This document shows positions 25,080-33,526 of a DNA stretch of 64,000 bases, piece after piece (the first letter of the stretch is position 1; every line of letters begins with the position of its first letter). This DNA is from an uncultured Oscillospiraceae bacterium (lineage in GTDB: Bacteria; Bacillota; Clostridia; Oscillospirales; Ruminococcaceae): positions 186,001 through 250,000 of the forward strand of contig CAKSLI010000001.1 in NCBI GenBank assembly GCA_934466475.1, read 5' to 3'. The notes below the pieces were generated by a model, which ran no database searches, was not told the origin of the DNA, and saw nothing but the letters and a program-made list of their open reading frames with translations. Position numbers and translations under genes: made by a program.

Positions 25080-25139
25080 GTCAGGGGGGAAGTAGTCGTG
25101 CGACAGCTTACGCACGACGACTCCTTCCCCTGTCCTGAC
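25080..25139 (+). terminator. Long hairpin after the origin region
   Basis: The arms gtcaggggggaagtagtcg... and its near-complement run for about 25 bp around an 8-nt loop (acagctta), with a perfect inner stem gtcgtgcg / cgcacgac. It is followed by aaagcaaattttttc. It could end early transcription or form part of the origin. Confidence 0.6.
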
Positions 25140-25176
25140 AAAGCAAATTTTTTCTCAGAAAGGAGAATGTAATTTA

Positions 25177-25707
25177 ATGGTAAATTCAGACTTGCAGTTT
25201 TTCCTGCCGATGATACCGCCGACGGTGACGGCGCAGGAACATAAGGTTACAGTCCGGAACGGCAAGCCAGTATTCTACGACCCGCCGGAACTGAAAGAAG
25301 CCCGCGCGAAGCTCACGGCGCACCTCGCGAAGCACAAGCCGGAGAAACCGTATACCTGCGGAGTTCGGTTAATAACTCGATGGTGTTTCCCGGTAGATAA
25401 TAGTCACGCTGACGGCGAGTACAGAACGACAAAGCCGGACACGGATAATTTGCAGAAGCTCCTCAAGGACTGCATGACTGCGGTCGGATTCTGGAAGGAC
25501 GACGCGCTTGTCGCTTCGGAGCTGTGCGAAAAGTTCTGGGCGCAGATTCCCGGGGTATTCATCAGAATCGAGGTGCTCGACTCCGTCGAGTTATGTGCAG
25601 CCTTTCCCGCCGGAGGGGCGAACGTCGCCTGCGGGGCGAACGTCGCCTGCGGGGCGGGAATTTCGCCTGACGGCGAAACCGCACGCACACAGGAGGTGCT
25701 CGAATGA
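25177..25707 (+). CDS. RusA-like Holliday junction resolvase
   Basis: 176 residues. The diagnostic stretch TKPDTDNLQKLLKDCM...GFWKDDALV contains the acidic residues used by RusA nucleases to cut four-way junctions. The first ~135 residues match the family length. The last ~40 are an unusual extension with an 18-bp tandem DNA repeat (GANVACGANVACGA). AAGGAG lies about 9 bases before the ATG. It probably resolves branched DNA before packaging. The next small gene overlaps its stop (ATGA). Confidence 0.88.
   Translation: MVNSDLQFFLPMIPPTVTAQEHKVTVRNGKPVFYDPPELKEARAKLTAHLAKHKPEKPYTCGVRLITRWCFPVDNSHADGEYRTTKPDTDNLQKLLKDCMTAVGFWKDDALVASELCEKFWAQIPGVFIRIEVLDSVELCAAFPAGGANVACGANVACGAGISPDGETARTQEVLE
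25615..25650 (+). repeat. 18-bp tandem duplication in the RusA tail
   Basis: ggggcgaacgtcgcctgc occurs twice in perfect tandem (25615-25632, 25633-25650), and a third partial unit follows. Confidence 0.85.
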
Positions 25708-25907
25708 AGCTCGAAGAAGTCACGAAAGCAGCGGAGCAGGGCGCGGTAGTCCTACACACGCACATGGGGATAACCTCCCGGTGCAGGATATCCGGAGTTA
25801 TCACGCGGTTCGCTAAAGGCGCCTGGACGTACTCGCTGGAGCTCATGGATCTAAAGGCTCCCTGCGTGATAATCGCTGGACTGGACGAGGTGGAGGTGGA
25901 GAAATGA
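25704..25907 (+). CDS. Uncharacterised 67-residue phage protein
   Basis: A short beta-rich protein (VVLHTHMGITSRCRISGVITRF, YSLELMDLKAPCVIIAGLDEVEVE), probably one small barrel. It is coupled to RusA before it and to the regulator after it through 4-bp ATGA overlaps. Not recognised. Confidence 0.7.
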   Translation: MKLEEVTKAAEQGAVVLHTHMGITSRCRISGVITRFAKGAWTYSLELMDLKAPCVIIAGLDEVEVEK

Positions 25908-26314
25908 GCGTAAAAGAATACCTATCCCGCTACCGCTGGCAGAACGACCGCATAAACGCAAAGCTGGAGCAGGTCGCGGAGCTCCGCCGGAAAGCGCAGA
26001 CAGTCGGCTCGCACGGTTCGGGGGATACGGCGGGAGCGAGCAGCTCGGCAATTTACGACCGCGTAGGAGAAATAACCGCCCGGATAGTCGACCTGGAGCA
26101 TGAAATAGACGACGATATAGACCGCTGCATTGATATCCAGCGGGAGGTGCTGTCGGCGATATCGTCAGTCCCGGACGAACGCCTGCGCCACCTGCTGGAG
26201 CTGAAATACATCAACTGCGCAACTCTGGAAGAGATAGCTGTCAGAATGGATTACAGCTACAAGCAGATATGCAGGCTCCACGGGCAGGCGCTTTTGCAGG
26301 TAAGATGTCCTTGA
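25904..26314 (+). CDS. Sigma-70 region-4-like phage regulator (DUF1492/ArpU type)
   Basis: 136 residues. The N-terminal half is a helical coiled region. The C-terminal ~60 residues form a sigma-region-4-like HTH (LELKYINCATLEEIAVRMDYSYKQICRLHGQAL). Such proteins at the border of early and late regions often control late transcription in Firmicutes phages. A near-consensus promoter lies directly behind its stop codon, upstream of the terminase genes, which fits that role. Confidence 0.82.
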   Translation: MSVKEYLSRYRWQNDRINAKLEQVAELRRKAQTVGSHGSGDTAGASSSAIYDRVGEITARIVDLEHEIDDDIDRCIDIQREVLSAISSVPDERLRHLLELKYINCATLEEIAVRMDYSYKQICRLHGQALLQVRCP

Positions 26315-26340
26315 ATGTCCTGCCGCACCTGTGCTATAAT
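26311..26340 (+). promoter_or_regulatory. Candidate late promoter before the terminase genes
   Basis: TTGAAT (26311-26316), 18-bp spacer, TATAAT (26335-26340). A stem gcctccgg...ccgggggc followed by tttt (about 26361-26390) lies between it and the small terminase and could be a regulated terminator. Confidence 0.6.
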
Positions 26341-26417
26341 ATAAGCTAGAAAATAATACAGAGCCTCCGGAGCGCAATGCCCGGGGGCTTTTCGCATGCA
26401 AGAAAGGAGGGCTGCCT

Positions 26418-26867
26418 GTGACAGCCAAGCAGAAGCGCTTCTGTGAAGAATACCTCATCGACCTGAACGCTACCCAGGCAGCTATCCGCGCGGGGTATTC
26501 CCCGATTTCTGCAAAGCAGATAGGACAGAACAACATGACAAAACATGACGTCCGCGCGTACCTCGACGAGCGCCTTGAACAGCTTCATAACGAGCGCACC
26601 GCTGACGCCGCCGAGGTCATGGAGTACCTCACATCGGTGCTTCGCGGGGAAAGCAAGGCTTCCGTCGTCGTTGTGGAGGGCATGGGCGACGGCTGTTCCG
26701 AAGCCCGGACTGTAACAAAGCCGCCGGACGAAAAGGAGCGCCTGAAAGCCGCCGAGCTCCTCGGCAAGCGGTTCGGTATGTTCTCTGATAAGCTATCAGT
26801 CAGCACGCCCTCGGACGGCTGTCTCGCGGATATCCTGAAACAGCTCGGAGGTCCCGGTGAAGATTAA
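26418..26867 (+). CDS. terS: Phage terminase small subunit
   Basis: 149 residues from a GTG with AAGGAGG upstream. The start TAKQKRFCEEYLIDLNATQAAIRAGYS is the classical Terminase_2 signature, an HTH that recognises the packaging site. The middle is a helical oligomerisation part (ERLKAAELLGKRFGMF). It overlaps the large subunit by 11 bp, ensuring coupled synthesis. Confidence 0.94.
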   Translation: MTAKQKRFCEEYLIDLNATQAAIRAGYSPISAKQIGQNNMTKHDVRAYLDERLEQLHNERTADAAEVMEYLTSVLRGESKASVVVVEGMGDGCSEARTVTKPPDEKERLKAAELLGKRFGMFSDKLSVSTPSDGCLADILKQLGGPGED

Positions 26868-28209
26868 GCTTTCCGACAAGTTCCTCGATTTCCTGCGGTT
26901 CGACGATTTCACGTTCGAGTTCCTGGAGAGCTGCACCTCCGCCGGGAAAACCACGGTCGGGGTCATTAAGTTCATGTTCACCGTGGCGAAGTCCCCGAAG
27001 CAGTTCCACGCGATATGCGGGCTGGACAACGGCGTTATCGAGCGTAATATCATCAACAAGGACTGCGGTCTTCTGGACGTGTTCGGCGGCACCGTCAGCT
27101 ACTATTCTGGCGGTCACGGGAAAATACGCCTGCCGCATATCCTGTTCCACGCAGGCGGTCAGGACAAGGTGATTTATCTCGTCGGCTATGACAACGTCGC
27201 GAAATGGAAGAAGGTCCTCGGCACGCAGTTCGGCGTAATCTTCATCGACGAGGCAAACCTCGCCGATCTGGCGTTCATACAGGAAATCACTATGCGCTGC
27301 GACCGCGCGTTCTTCACGCAGAACCCCGACGACCCGGGGCTGGAGTGGTACAAGCAGTATGTGAACTGCTCCCGGCCGCTCGACCGCTACCGCGCGGATT
27401 ATCCAGCAGAGCTTCTCGGAATGCTCTCAGAACCGCCGAAGGACGGTTGGGTGCACTGGTACTTCACCTTTGACGACAACGCCGCTCTCAGCCCCGAAAA
27501 GCGGGCTCAAATCGTGTCCGCGGTTCCGGTCGGGACGAAGCAGTACTTCACGAAGATACTCGGGCTCCGGCGCAAGACCACCGGGCTGGTGTTCTCGAAC
27601 TTCGAGCAGAAGCGGCACGTCCTCACACGGGAGCAGATACGCGCCCAGGTGGACGGCACGGCGGAGCGCTTCGTGCAGTTCTCCTGCGGACTGGATACGG
27701 CGTACTCCGCGAAATCGGCGGATACGCTGGCATTCAGCTTCATAGGAGTGACCGACAGGCGGCGCGTGTTCGTGCTTGGCGAGCTGGTGTTCAACAACGC
27801 GGAGCTTTCCGTTCCGATAGCGCCGTCAGATACCGTCCGGAAGCTGGTGGAATTCGCGCAGCGCTGCGGCGAGGAATGGGGCGTAACCCGGGAGCTGTTC
27901 ATCGACAGCGCGGACGCCGCTACGCTCACGGAATGCGCGAAATACAAGCGCGCGAACGGCTGTTTCTTCAACTTCAATCCTGCGTGGAAAAAGATGAAGA
28001 TACTCGACCGCATAAATCTCCAGCTAGGCTGGTTCGCGCATGATGAAATGATAGTCTGCGCGGACTGCCGCGTGTATATCTCGGAGCTGGAGCGCTACTG
28101 CTGGCAGGAGGGAAGCGGAAATGTTCCCGAGGACGGCAACGACCACATGATAAACAGCGTACAGTACGCATTTCTGCCGTATGTCGGCATGATAGGAGGG
28201 ACAACGTGA
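26857..28209 (+). CDS. terL: Phage terminase large subunit (PBSX type)
   Basis: 450 residues from a GTG. The packaging ATPase has Walker A CTSAGKTT (Lys31) and Walker B VIFIDEANLAD (about residues 128-138). The RNase H-like nuclease domain includes SCGLDTAYSAKSADTLAF and a later IDSADAAT acidic motif. Length and motif spacing match the PBSX/SPP1 group, which normally uses headful packaging. It overlaps the portal gene start by 4 bp. Confidence 0.95.
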   Translation: MKIKLSDKFLDFLRFDDFTFEFLESCTSAGKTTVGVIKFMFTVAKSPKQFHAICGLDNGVIERNIINKDCGLLDVFGGTVSYYSGGHGKIRLPHILFHAGGQDKVIYLVGYDNVAKWKKVLGTQFGVIFIDEANLADLAFIQEITMRCDRAFFTQNPDDPGLEWYKQYVNCSRPLDRYRADYPAELLGMLSEPPKDGWVHWYFTFDDNAALSPEKRAQIVSAVPVGTKQYFTKILGLRRKTTGLVFSNFEQKRHVLTREQIRAQVDGTAERFVQFSCGLDTAYSAKSADTLAFSFIGVTDRRRVFVLGELVFNNAELSVPIAPSDTVRKLVEFAQRCGEEWGVTRELFIDSADAATLTECAKYKRANGCFFNFNPAWKKMKILDRINLQLGWFAHDEMIVCADCRVYISELERYCWQEGSGNVPEDGNDHMINSVQYAFLPYVGMIGGTT

Positions 28210-29882
28210 AAGCGGGTGATTACATCAGAAACAAACTCAGGAGCTTCCTGCGGCTGGAGCCCGCAGACAGGCTCGCGTTCTCTGTCAAGGAGGAGCTGGA
28301 TTTCGCGGGAACGGCATATATGCACAAGCTCTGGTACCGTGGGAACGCCTCGGAGCTTTCTCAGTTCTACCGAGAAATGCCGGATGGAAACGGCCGCTTC
28401 TGGCATTGTTCGGCGACCTCCGGGCTGGAGATACGCCGCGTCCACACCGGGATCCCGAAGATAATGGTGAACAAGCTCGCGGGTATCGCCGCCGGGGATT
28501 TCAATGGCGTGACCGTCAGCGGCTCCGGCGCGCACGTATGGGAGGAGATAGCCCGGGAGAACAACATCAGGCCGCTGATACAGCAGGCAGTGACGGATAT
28601 GCTGGTCGTCGGGGACGGCGCGTTCAAGGTGTCCCTCGACCCGGAGGTGTCAGAGCTTCCTGTGCTGGAGTGGTACAGCGGCGAGCAGGTGGAGTTCGTC
28701 CGGCGCAGGGGCAGGATACGGGAGATCGTGTTCAGCACGCCGTACTTTGAGGGCGGCGTTCCGTTCGTGCTGGAGGAGCATTACGGCTTCGGGTACGTCC
28801 GGTATGAGCTGTTCCGAGGGACGGAGCGCAGGCAGGTGCCGCTCGGCTCCCTGAAAGCGACAGAGCGCCTGACGGACGTGCAGTTCGACGGATCGTTCAT
28901 GATGGCGTGCGCGATGATGACGCACCCCTCCGAGCAGTTCCGCGGGCGCGGGCAGAGCATATTCGACGGCAAGACCGACGCGTTCGACGCGCTGGACGAG
29001 ACCTACTCGCAATGGCTTCAGGCACAGAGGCAGTCCCGCCCGACGACCTATATGCCGGACAGGCTGATACCCCGAGACCCGAACAGCGGCAGGCTGATGA
29101 AGCCGAACAGCTTCGACAACCGGTTCGTTACGCTGAATTCGAACGTCGCGGAGGGCGCCCAGGACAAGGTCACGGTCGAGCAGCCGGTATTCCCGGCGGA
29201 GGCGTACAACTCCACCTACATCACGGCGCTCGACCTCGCGCTTCAGGGCGTGATTTCCCCCTCGACCCTGGGAATAGACGTGAAGAAGCTCGACAACGCT
29301 GAAGCCCAGCGCGAAAAGGAGAAAACCACGCTCTACACCCGCGCCGACATCATCGAGGCGCTGACCGGGGCGCTCGGGGAGCTTGCGAAATCGGCGGTCA
29401 GGGCGTATCTCACCGGGGCGGGTCAGCCGCTCGCGGGGGCTGTGGATTCCGTCGAGGTGAAGTTCGGCGGGTACGCGAATCCGTCATTCGAAGCGCAGAT
29501 AGAAACGCTGTCCAACCCGAACGCTCCCATGTCCATTGAAGCGAAGGTCGAGGAGCTGTGGGGCGACAGCAAGGACGACGTCTGGAAGCAGGACGAGGTC
29601 GCGAGGATAAAGGAGCAGTCCGGGGTAGCGGAGCTTGACGAGCCGTCGTTCGGGGGCGCGTTCCCGGGTTCGGCGCAGGCTGACGAGGGTAACGGCACTG
29701 ATGACGATACGGCGACCTCGGCGGTGACAAGCACCTTGAACGGCGCACAAATCGGCTCGCTGATGAACATGATAGCAATGGTCAAGGCGGGAACCATCAC
29801 CAGAAACGAGGGCATAGCCATCGTGACCAGTACGCTGGGCATTGACCGCGCCGTCGCTGAGACCTACTTCGAGCAGGTGTGA
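28206..29882 (+). CDS. Phage portal protein (SPP1 Gp6-like)
   Basis: 558 residues from a GTG at an overlap with the terminase stop. It would form the dodecameric ring through which DNA enters the capsid. The mixed alpha/beta N-terminal region and helical stem region with ENNIRPLIQQAVTDMLVVGDGAFKV and RGRGQSIFDGKTDAFDALDETYSQW match SPP1-type portals. The acidic, low-complexity part near residues 480-520 is followed by a helical crown. Its neighbours (terminase before, minor capsid protein after) are in the expected order. Confidence 0.92.
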   Translation: MKAGDYIRNKLRSFLRLEPADRLAFSVKEELDFAGTAYMHKLWYRGNASELSQFYREMPDGNGRFWHCSATSGLEIRRVHTGIPKIMVNKLAGIAAGDFNGVTVSGSGAHVWEEIARENNIRPLIQQAVTDMLVVGDGAFKVSLDPEVSELPVLEWYSGEQVEFVRRRGRIREIVFSTPYFEGGVPFVLEEHYGFGYVRYELFRGTERRQVPLGSLKATERLTDVQFDGSFMMACAMMTHPSEQFRGRGQSIFDGKTDAFDALDETYSQWLQAQRQSRPTTYMPDRLIPRDPNSGRLMKPNSFDNRFVTLNSNVAEGAQDKVTVEQPVFPAEAYNSTYITALDLALQGVISPSTLGIDVKKLDNAEAQREKEKTTLYTRADIIEALTGALGELAKSAVRAYLTGAGQPLAGAVDSVEVKFGGYANPSFEAQIETLSNPNAPMSIEAKVEELWGDSKDDVWKQDEVARIKEQSGVAELDEPSFGGAFPGSAQADEGNGTDDDTATSAVTSTLNGAQIGSLMNMIAMVKAGTITRNEGIAIVTSTLGIDRAVAETYFEQV

Positions 29883-29885
29883 TAA

Positions 29886-31520
29886 ATGGCTGACTACGAC
29901 GTATCCGAAGCACTGAGCAAGATCGAGGATATGCTGATATCCAGCATGATGAGGAACCTCCGGCACCACCTCGACCTCGAAAAGCAGGAGGGCATAAGCT
30001 ACACGCAGTGGCAGGCAGAACAGCTCGCCGCCCTCGCTGACTTCCGGGAGAGCACGAACACGGCGCTCGGTAATTACTTCAAGGAGTTCAACGAACGCAT
30101 AGGCGAAGCGCTCCAGCGGGCTTACGAAGCCGGGGGGACTGAGCAGGAGACGAAAATACTCGAGGCTCTGCGGAAGGGCTGGAAGCGCCGCCCCCACACG
30201 GGACAGCTTTCCGGGAGCTTCTTCCGTATCAACGAGCGCAGGCTGAACGCGTACATAGCCTCCGTGAAAAGCGATATGGAGCGCGCCGAATACGCGCTCA
30301 TGCGAATGGCTGACGACCAGTACCGCAAGGCGATATTCAACGCGGGAGTTGCTTACAATACCGGGGCGGTCACGCTGCCGCAGGCGGTAGACCAGGCGAC
30401 GAACGACTTCCTGTCCCGGGGGCTGAACTGCATAGAGTACCGCAACGGCAGGCGTGTGAACATCGACACCTACGCTGAAATGGCGGTCAGGACGTCGGTC
30501 ACGCGGTCGTATCTCCAGGGCGAGAGCGCCAAGCGGGACGAATGGGGCGTGAATACGGTCATAGTGAACAGGCGAGGAGTGGCGTGCCCGAAGTGCTTAC
30601 AGTACGTCGGCAGGGTGTTCTACGACGACGTGTACGGTCATGTGAAGCCGCAGGACGGAAAATATCCGCTCCTGTCCTCAGCGATTGCGGGCGGGCTCTA
30701 CCACCCGAACTGCAAGGATATTCACACGACCTACTTTGAGGGGATAAACTCCCCGCCGGAGCCGCTCACCAAAGCCGAGGAGCAGAAAGCCGCTGAGGTC
30801 TACGACCTTGAACAGCGCCAGCGCTACAATGAACGGCAGATTCGCAAGTACAAGCGGCTGTCCGAGTGGACGAACGACCCGCAGGAGAAGCAGAAATACT
30901 CCGCGCGGCTCTCCGGCTGGCAGAAGCTGAACGCGGATTTTGTGGAGGAGCACGGCGACGTCCTGAAGCGCAGGAGGGAGCGCGAGATAGCGAGGGATCT
31001 CCGCCCGAGGGTGCCAGCGCCGCCGGAGCTTTTGAGCGGCAAATCGGGGGTTGACAAATCCGGTGAAAGTGGTATAATAGAAATGACAAGAAAAAAGAAC
31101 GGAGCGCATCGCAGAACGAATGCCCGCGGTATGCAGGTCATAGATAAGCCGACCTATAATAAGCTTACCGCTGATTTCTTGAAGCACGACGGATTGATAA
31201 TCCGTGGGGAGGAAGCCGCCAGACATCTTGGCGATACGCACTACGCTTCGTACCTTCCTTCGCTGAATACCGCTTTCATCCGTGATGACGCAACGATTTC
31301 CGAGGTGCTTGAAGAAATGTATCACGCCGAGCAGGATAGAAAGAATATGTTTGGAGATACATTGACTACTGAGGTTTGGCTGCGCCGAGAAATTGACGCG
31401 CAAAAATATCTTTTAAGCCTTTCCGAGAAATACAAAATTTCTCAGGAAGAGATTGAAGTCACAAAAGGAAATCTTGAACAGTACGAAGCCGAATTGAAAA
31501 AGCTCCTTGGAGGTGAGTGA
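29886..31520 (+). CDS. MuF-type minor capsid protein with C-terminal toxin-like domain
   Basis: 544 residues. The first ~385 match phage minor capsid protein 2/MuF head proteins (SDMERAEYALMRMADDQYRKAIFN, NIDTYAEMAVRTSVTRSYLQG, RRGVACPKCLQYVGRVFYDDV, GLYHPNCKD). After a basic linker the last ~145 residues (from Met400) are a different domain, of lower GC, with EEMYHAEQ around His480 and a helical end. MuF proteins fused to exchangeable toxin domains are a known class of prophage polymorphic toxins. The H-containing helix hints at a zincin-like enzyme, but this is unproven. The next gene is the likely immunity protein. Confidence 0.85.
   Translation: MADYDVSEALSKIEDMLISSMMRNLRHHLDLEKQEGISYTQWQAEQLAALADFRESTNTALGNYFKEFNERIGEALQRAYEAGGTEQETKILEALRKGWKRRPHTGQLSGSFFRINERRLNAYIASVKSDMERAEYALMRMADDQYRKAIFNAGVAYNTGAVTLPQAVDQATNDFLSRGLNCIEYRNGRRVNIDTYAEMAVRTSVTRSYLQGESAKRDEWGVNTVIVNRRGVACPKCLQYVGRVFYDDVYGHVKPQDGKYPLLSSAIAGGLYHPNCKDIHTTYFEGINSPPEPLTKAEEQKAAEVYDLEQRQRYNERQIRKYKRLSEWTNDPQEKQKYSARLSGWQKLNADFVEEHGDVLKRRREREIARDLRPRVPAPPELLSGKSGVDKSGESGIIEMTRKKNGAHRRTNARGMQVIDKPTYNKLTADFLKHDGLIIRGEEAARHLGDTHYASYLPSLNTAFIRDDATISEVLEEMYHAEQDRKNMFGDTLTTEVWLRREIDAQKYLLSLSEKYKISQEEIEVTKGNLEQYEAELKKLLGGE
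31051..31078 (+). promoter_or_regulatory. Consensus promoter inside the MuF gene, at the toxin-domain junction
   Basis: TTGACA (31051-31056), 16-bp spacer, TATAAT (31073-31078), both perfect hexamers, within coding sequence. It would drive RNA covering the toxin domain and the immunity candidate and ending at the terminator at 31744-31773. The in-frame ATG at 31083 is too close to be efficiently translated from such a transcript, so the more likely product is the immunity protein. Confidence 0.6.
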
Positions 31521-31521
31521 T

Positions 31522-31731
31522 GTGAAGCATAAATATACGGTAATCGCTGAAATGCCAGTAAAAGACAGCGTTGTTTTGACGCTTGACAGTCCTAGGCGCG
31601 ACGATGATTTTTGTGCGGAGCACATAGTTGTTGACGGCAAGAAAACCGCGTACCAGCTTACGCACAACGAATCGCTCATCATCCTAAAAGGCGGGACGGG
31701 ATATCTTAACAAAGAGATTACGTTCTGCTGA
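31522..31731 (+). CDS. Candidate immunity protein for the MuF toxin domain
   Basis: 69 residues from a GTG with GGAGG 8 bases upstream, starting right after the toxin gene stop. It is a small beta-rich, slightly charged protein (HKYTVIAEMPVKDSVVLTL, ITFC at the end). It has the same low GC as the toxin domain and unlike the capsid genes around it, so both probably arrived together. A terminator follows directly, which isolates the pair from the scaffold and capsid genes. The immunity role rests on position only. Confidence 0.65.
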   Translation: MKHKYTVIAEMPVKDSVVLTLDSPRRDDDFCAEHIVVDGKKTAYQLTHNESLIILKGGTGYLNKEITFC

Positions 31732-31743
31732 TGATAAACAATT

Positions 31744-31773
31744 AAGCACCCTGCGCCAAACAGGGTGCTTTTC
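31744..31773 (+). terminator. Intrinsic terminator behind the toxin/immunity pair
   Basis: Perfect stem aagcaccctg / cagggtgctt with a 7-base loop, then tt. A weaker stem aagcgc...gcgctttttt follows near 31787-31818. A terminator in the middle of the late operon is unusual. Confidence 0.75.
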
Positions 31774-31895
31774 CATTCCAATAACCAAGCGCTATGCAGC
31801 AATGCACGGCGCTTTTTTCATGTCCGAAACACGCTGACGACATTAAAAGCCCGCGAGGAATACAGTCATACGGACTTTAAACGGAGGTAACAACA

Positions 31896-32495
31896 ATGGC
31901 AGACGAACAGACCACCCAGACCACAGAACAGCTCGCCGACAAGGACGTGCAGTCCACCAAGGCGCCCGAAGCTCCCGCAGCGGACGAGAAGAAATTCTCC
32001 CAGAAGGAGCTTGACGACATCGTAAAGCAGCGCCTTGAACGCGCCGCGAAGGGGCAGCCCAGCAAGGAGGAGCTCGCAGAGTTCCGCAAGTACAAGGATT
32101 CCCTCAAGACCGAGGAGGAGAAGCGCACCGAACAGCAGCGCTCCCTTGAGGAAGCCACCGGGCGTATTTCCGCGCTTGAAAAGGAGCTCACGCTCAGCCG
32201 CGTGGGGAATATGCTCCACGAGCAGGCGGCTTCCCTCGGTATCGACCCCTCGGCGGTGCCGTATGTCGTGAAGCTCGCGGATCTTTCGGACGTCCTCGAC
32301 GACAGCGGCGCACCCGACAGCGGGAAGATAAAGGCGGCGGTGGACAAGGTGCTTTCAGATATCCCGGCGCTGAAAGCAGCCAGAAAGGAAAAAACCGGAT
32401 TCGTCCCGATAGGCTCGGACAACGCAAACTCAGAGCTTTCCGCGCCGGAGGACGAGAAGCTCCGCCGGGCATTCGGCTTAAAAGCAAAGAAGTAA
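31896..32495 (+). CDS. Phage capsid scaffolding protein
   Basis: 199 residues, highly charged and mostly helical with coiled-coil character (KFSQKELDDIVKQRLERAAK, EEEKRTEQQRSLEEATGRISALEKEL). The pattern matches DUF4355/Gp20-type scaffolds that sit directly before the major capsid gene. It would guide prohead assembly and then leave the head. GGAGG lies 9 bases before the ATG. Confidence 0.87.
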   Translation: MADEQTTQTTEQLADKDVQSTKAPEAPAADEKKFSQKELDDIVKQRLERAAKGQPSKEELAEFRKYKDSLKTEEEKRTEQQRSLEEATGRISALEKELTLSRVGNMLHEQAASLGIDPSAVPYVVKLADLSDVLDDSGAPDSGKIKAAVDKVLSDIPALKAARKEKTGFVPIGSDNANSELSAPEDEKLRRAFGLKAKK

Positions 32496-32510
32496 CAGGA
32501 GGTATTAATT

Positions 32511-33383
32511 ATGGCAAATAACATCACACTTGCAAAGAAGTACATCGGTCTGCTGGACGAGGTTTACCAGGCGGAGAGCTGCACCAGCGACCTTGACAGC
32601 GACGCTTCCCTGACCCGCGAGGGCGCGAACGCGAACGAGATAGTCGTTCCGAAAATGCTGCTTGACGGTCTGGGCGACTACGACCGTGCCAGCGGCTACG
32701 CAGGCGGCGATATGAGCCTCACATGGGAGACCGTGAAGTTCAACTTCGACCGCGGCAGGCGCTTCAACGTGGACGCCATGGACGACGAGGAAACCATGTC
32801 CCTTGCGTTCGGAAAGCTCGCGGGGGAGTTCGAGCGCACAAAGGTCATTCCCGAGCTGGACGCGTTCCGCTTCGCGACCTATTGCAAGAACGCCGGGGCG
32901 GCTCCGGTATCGGCGGCGCTCACCACCGGAAGCTCCGTAGTCAGCGCGCTCAGAGCCGCGACCACCGCCATGGACGACGCGGAAGTCCCCAAGGAGGGCA
33001 GGATACTCTACATCACGTCCACCCTTGACGGTCTGATAGCCGACATGGACACCACCGCTTCCCGCGATGTTCTGGCGCGCTTCTCCAAGAAGGTGCTGGT
33101 TCCGCAGGCGCGTTTCTACTCCGCCATTGACCAGCTCGACGGCAAGTCCTCCGGCGAGGAAAAGGGCGGGTACAAGAAGGCGGATTCTGGCAAGGACATC
33201 AACTTCATGGTGATACACCCGTCCGCCGTGCTCCAGTACACAAAGCACGCTATCCCGAAGATGATCTCCCCCGACCAGAACCAGAACGCGGACGCGTGGA
33301 TATACGCCTACCGCTCCTACGGTCTGGCGGGAGCCTACGACAACAAGAAGACGGCGATATTCGCCCATGTTTCCGCAACATAA
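32511..33383 (+). CDS. Major capsid protein (HK97-like fold)
   Basis: 290 residues following the scaffold by 15 bp, with AGGAGG upstream. The sequence shows the usual P-domain features (FDRGRRFNVDAMDDEETMSLAFGKLAGEF) and a late A-domain-like stretch (GKDINFMVIHPSAVLQYTKHA, IYAYRSYGLAGAYDNKKTAIF). The length is normal for capsids that need a separate scaffold. Strong codon bias fits a highly expressed gene. Confidence 0.92.
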   Translation: MANNITLAKKYIGLLDEVYQAESCTSDLDSDASLTREGANANEIVVPKMLLDGLGDYDRASGYAGGDMSLTWETVKFNFDRGRRFNVDAMDDEETMSLAFGKLAGEFERTKVIPELDAFRFATYCKNAGAAPVSAALTTGSSVVSALRAATTAMDDAEVPKEGRILYITSTLDGLIADMDTTASRDVLARFSKKVLVPQARFYSAIDQLDGKSSGEEKGGYKKADSGKDINFMVIHPSAVLQYTKHAIPKMISPDQNQNADAWIYAYRSYGLAGAYDNKKTAIFAHVSAT

Positions 33384-33394
33384 GGAGGTAAGCA

Positions 33395-33526
33395 ATGAAA
33401 ACTGTTGGACTTACATTCCCGGCGCCGGAGCCGGTACCCGCAGAGCCGATTCCCGCCGTTACCACCCCGCCTGTCGAACCGGAGGAAGCTCCCGCCGATA
33501 CCGCAAAGGCAAAGGTGAAGAAGTGA
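33395..33526 (+). CDS. Very small proline-rich phage protein
   Basis: 43 residues: a short start (MKTVGLTFPAPEP), then a Pro/Ala/Glu-rich stretch and a basic end (AKAKVKK). AAGGAGG lies before the ATG and the stop overlaps the next start by one base. Tiny linkers of this kind occur behind capsid genes in related phages. Function unknown. Confidence 0.65.
   Translation: MKTVGLTFPAPEPVPAEPIPAVTTPPVEPEEAPADTAKAKVKK

Noticed and set aside
32505..33395. 296-residue antisense frame over the major capsid gene
   Set aside because: Shadow of a highly biased structural gene.
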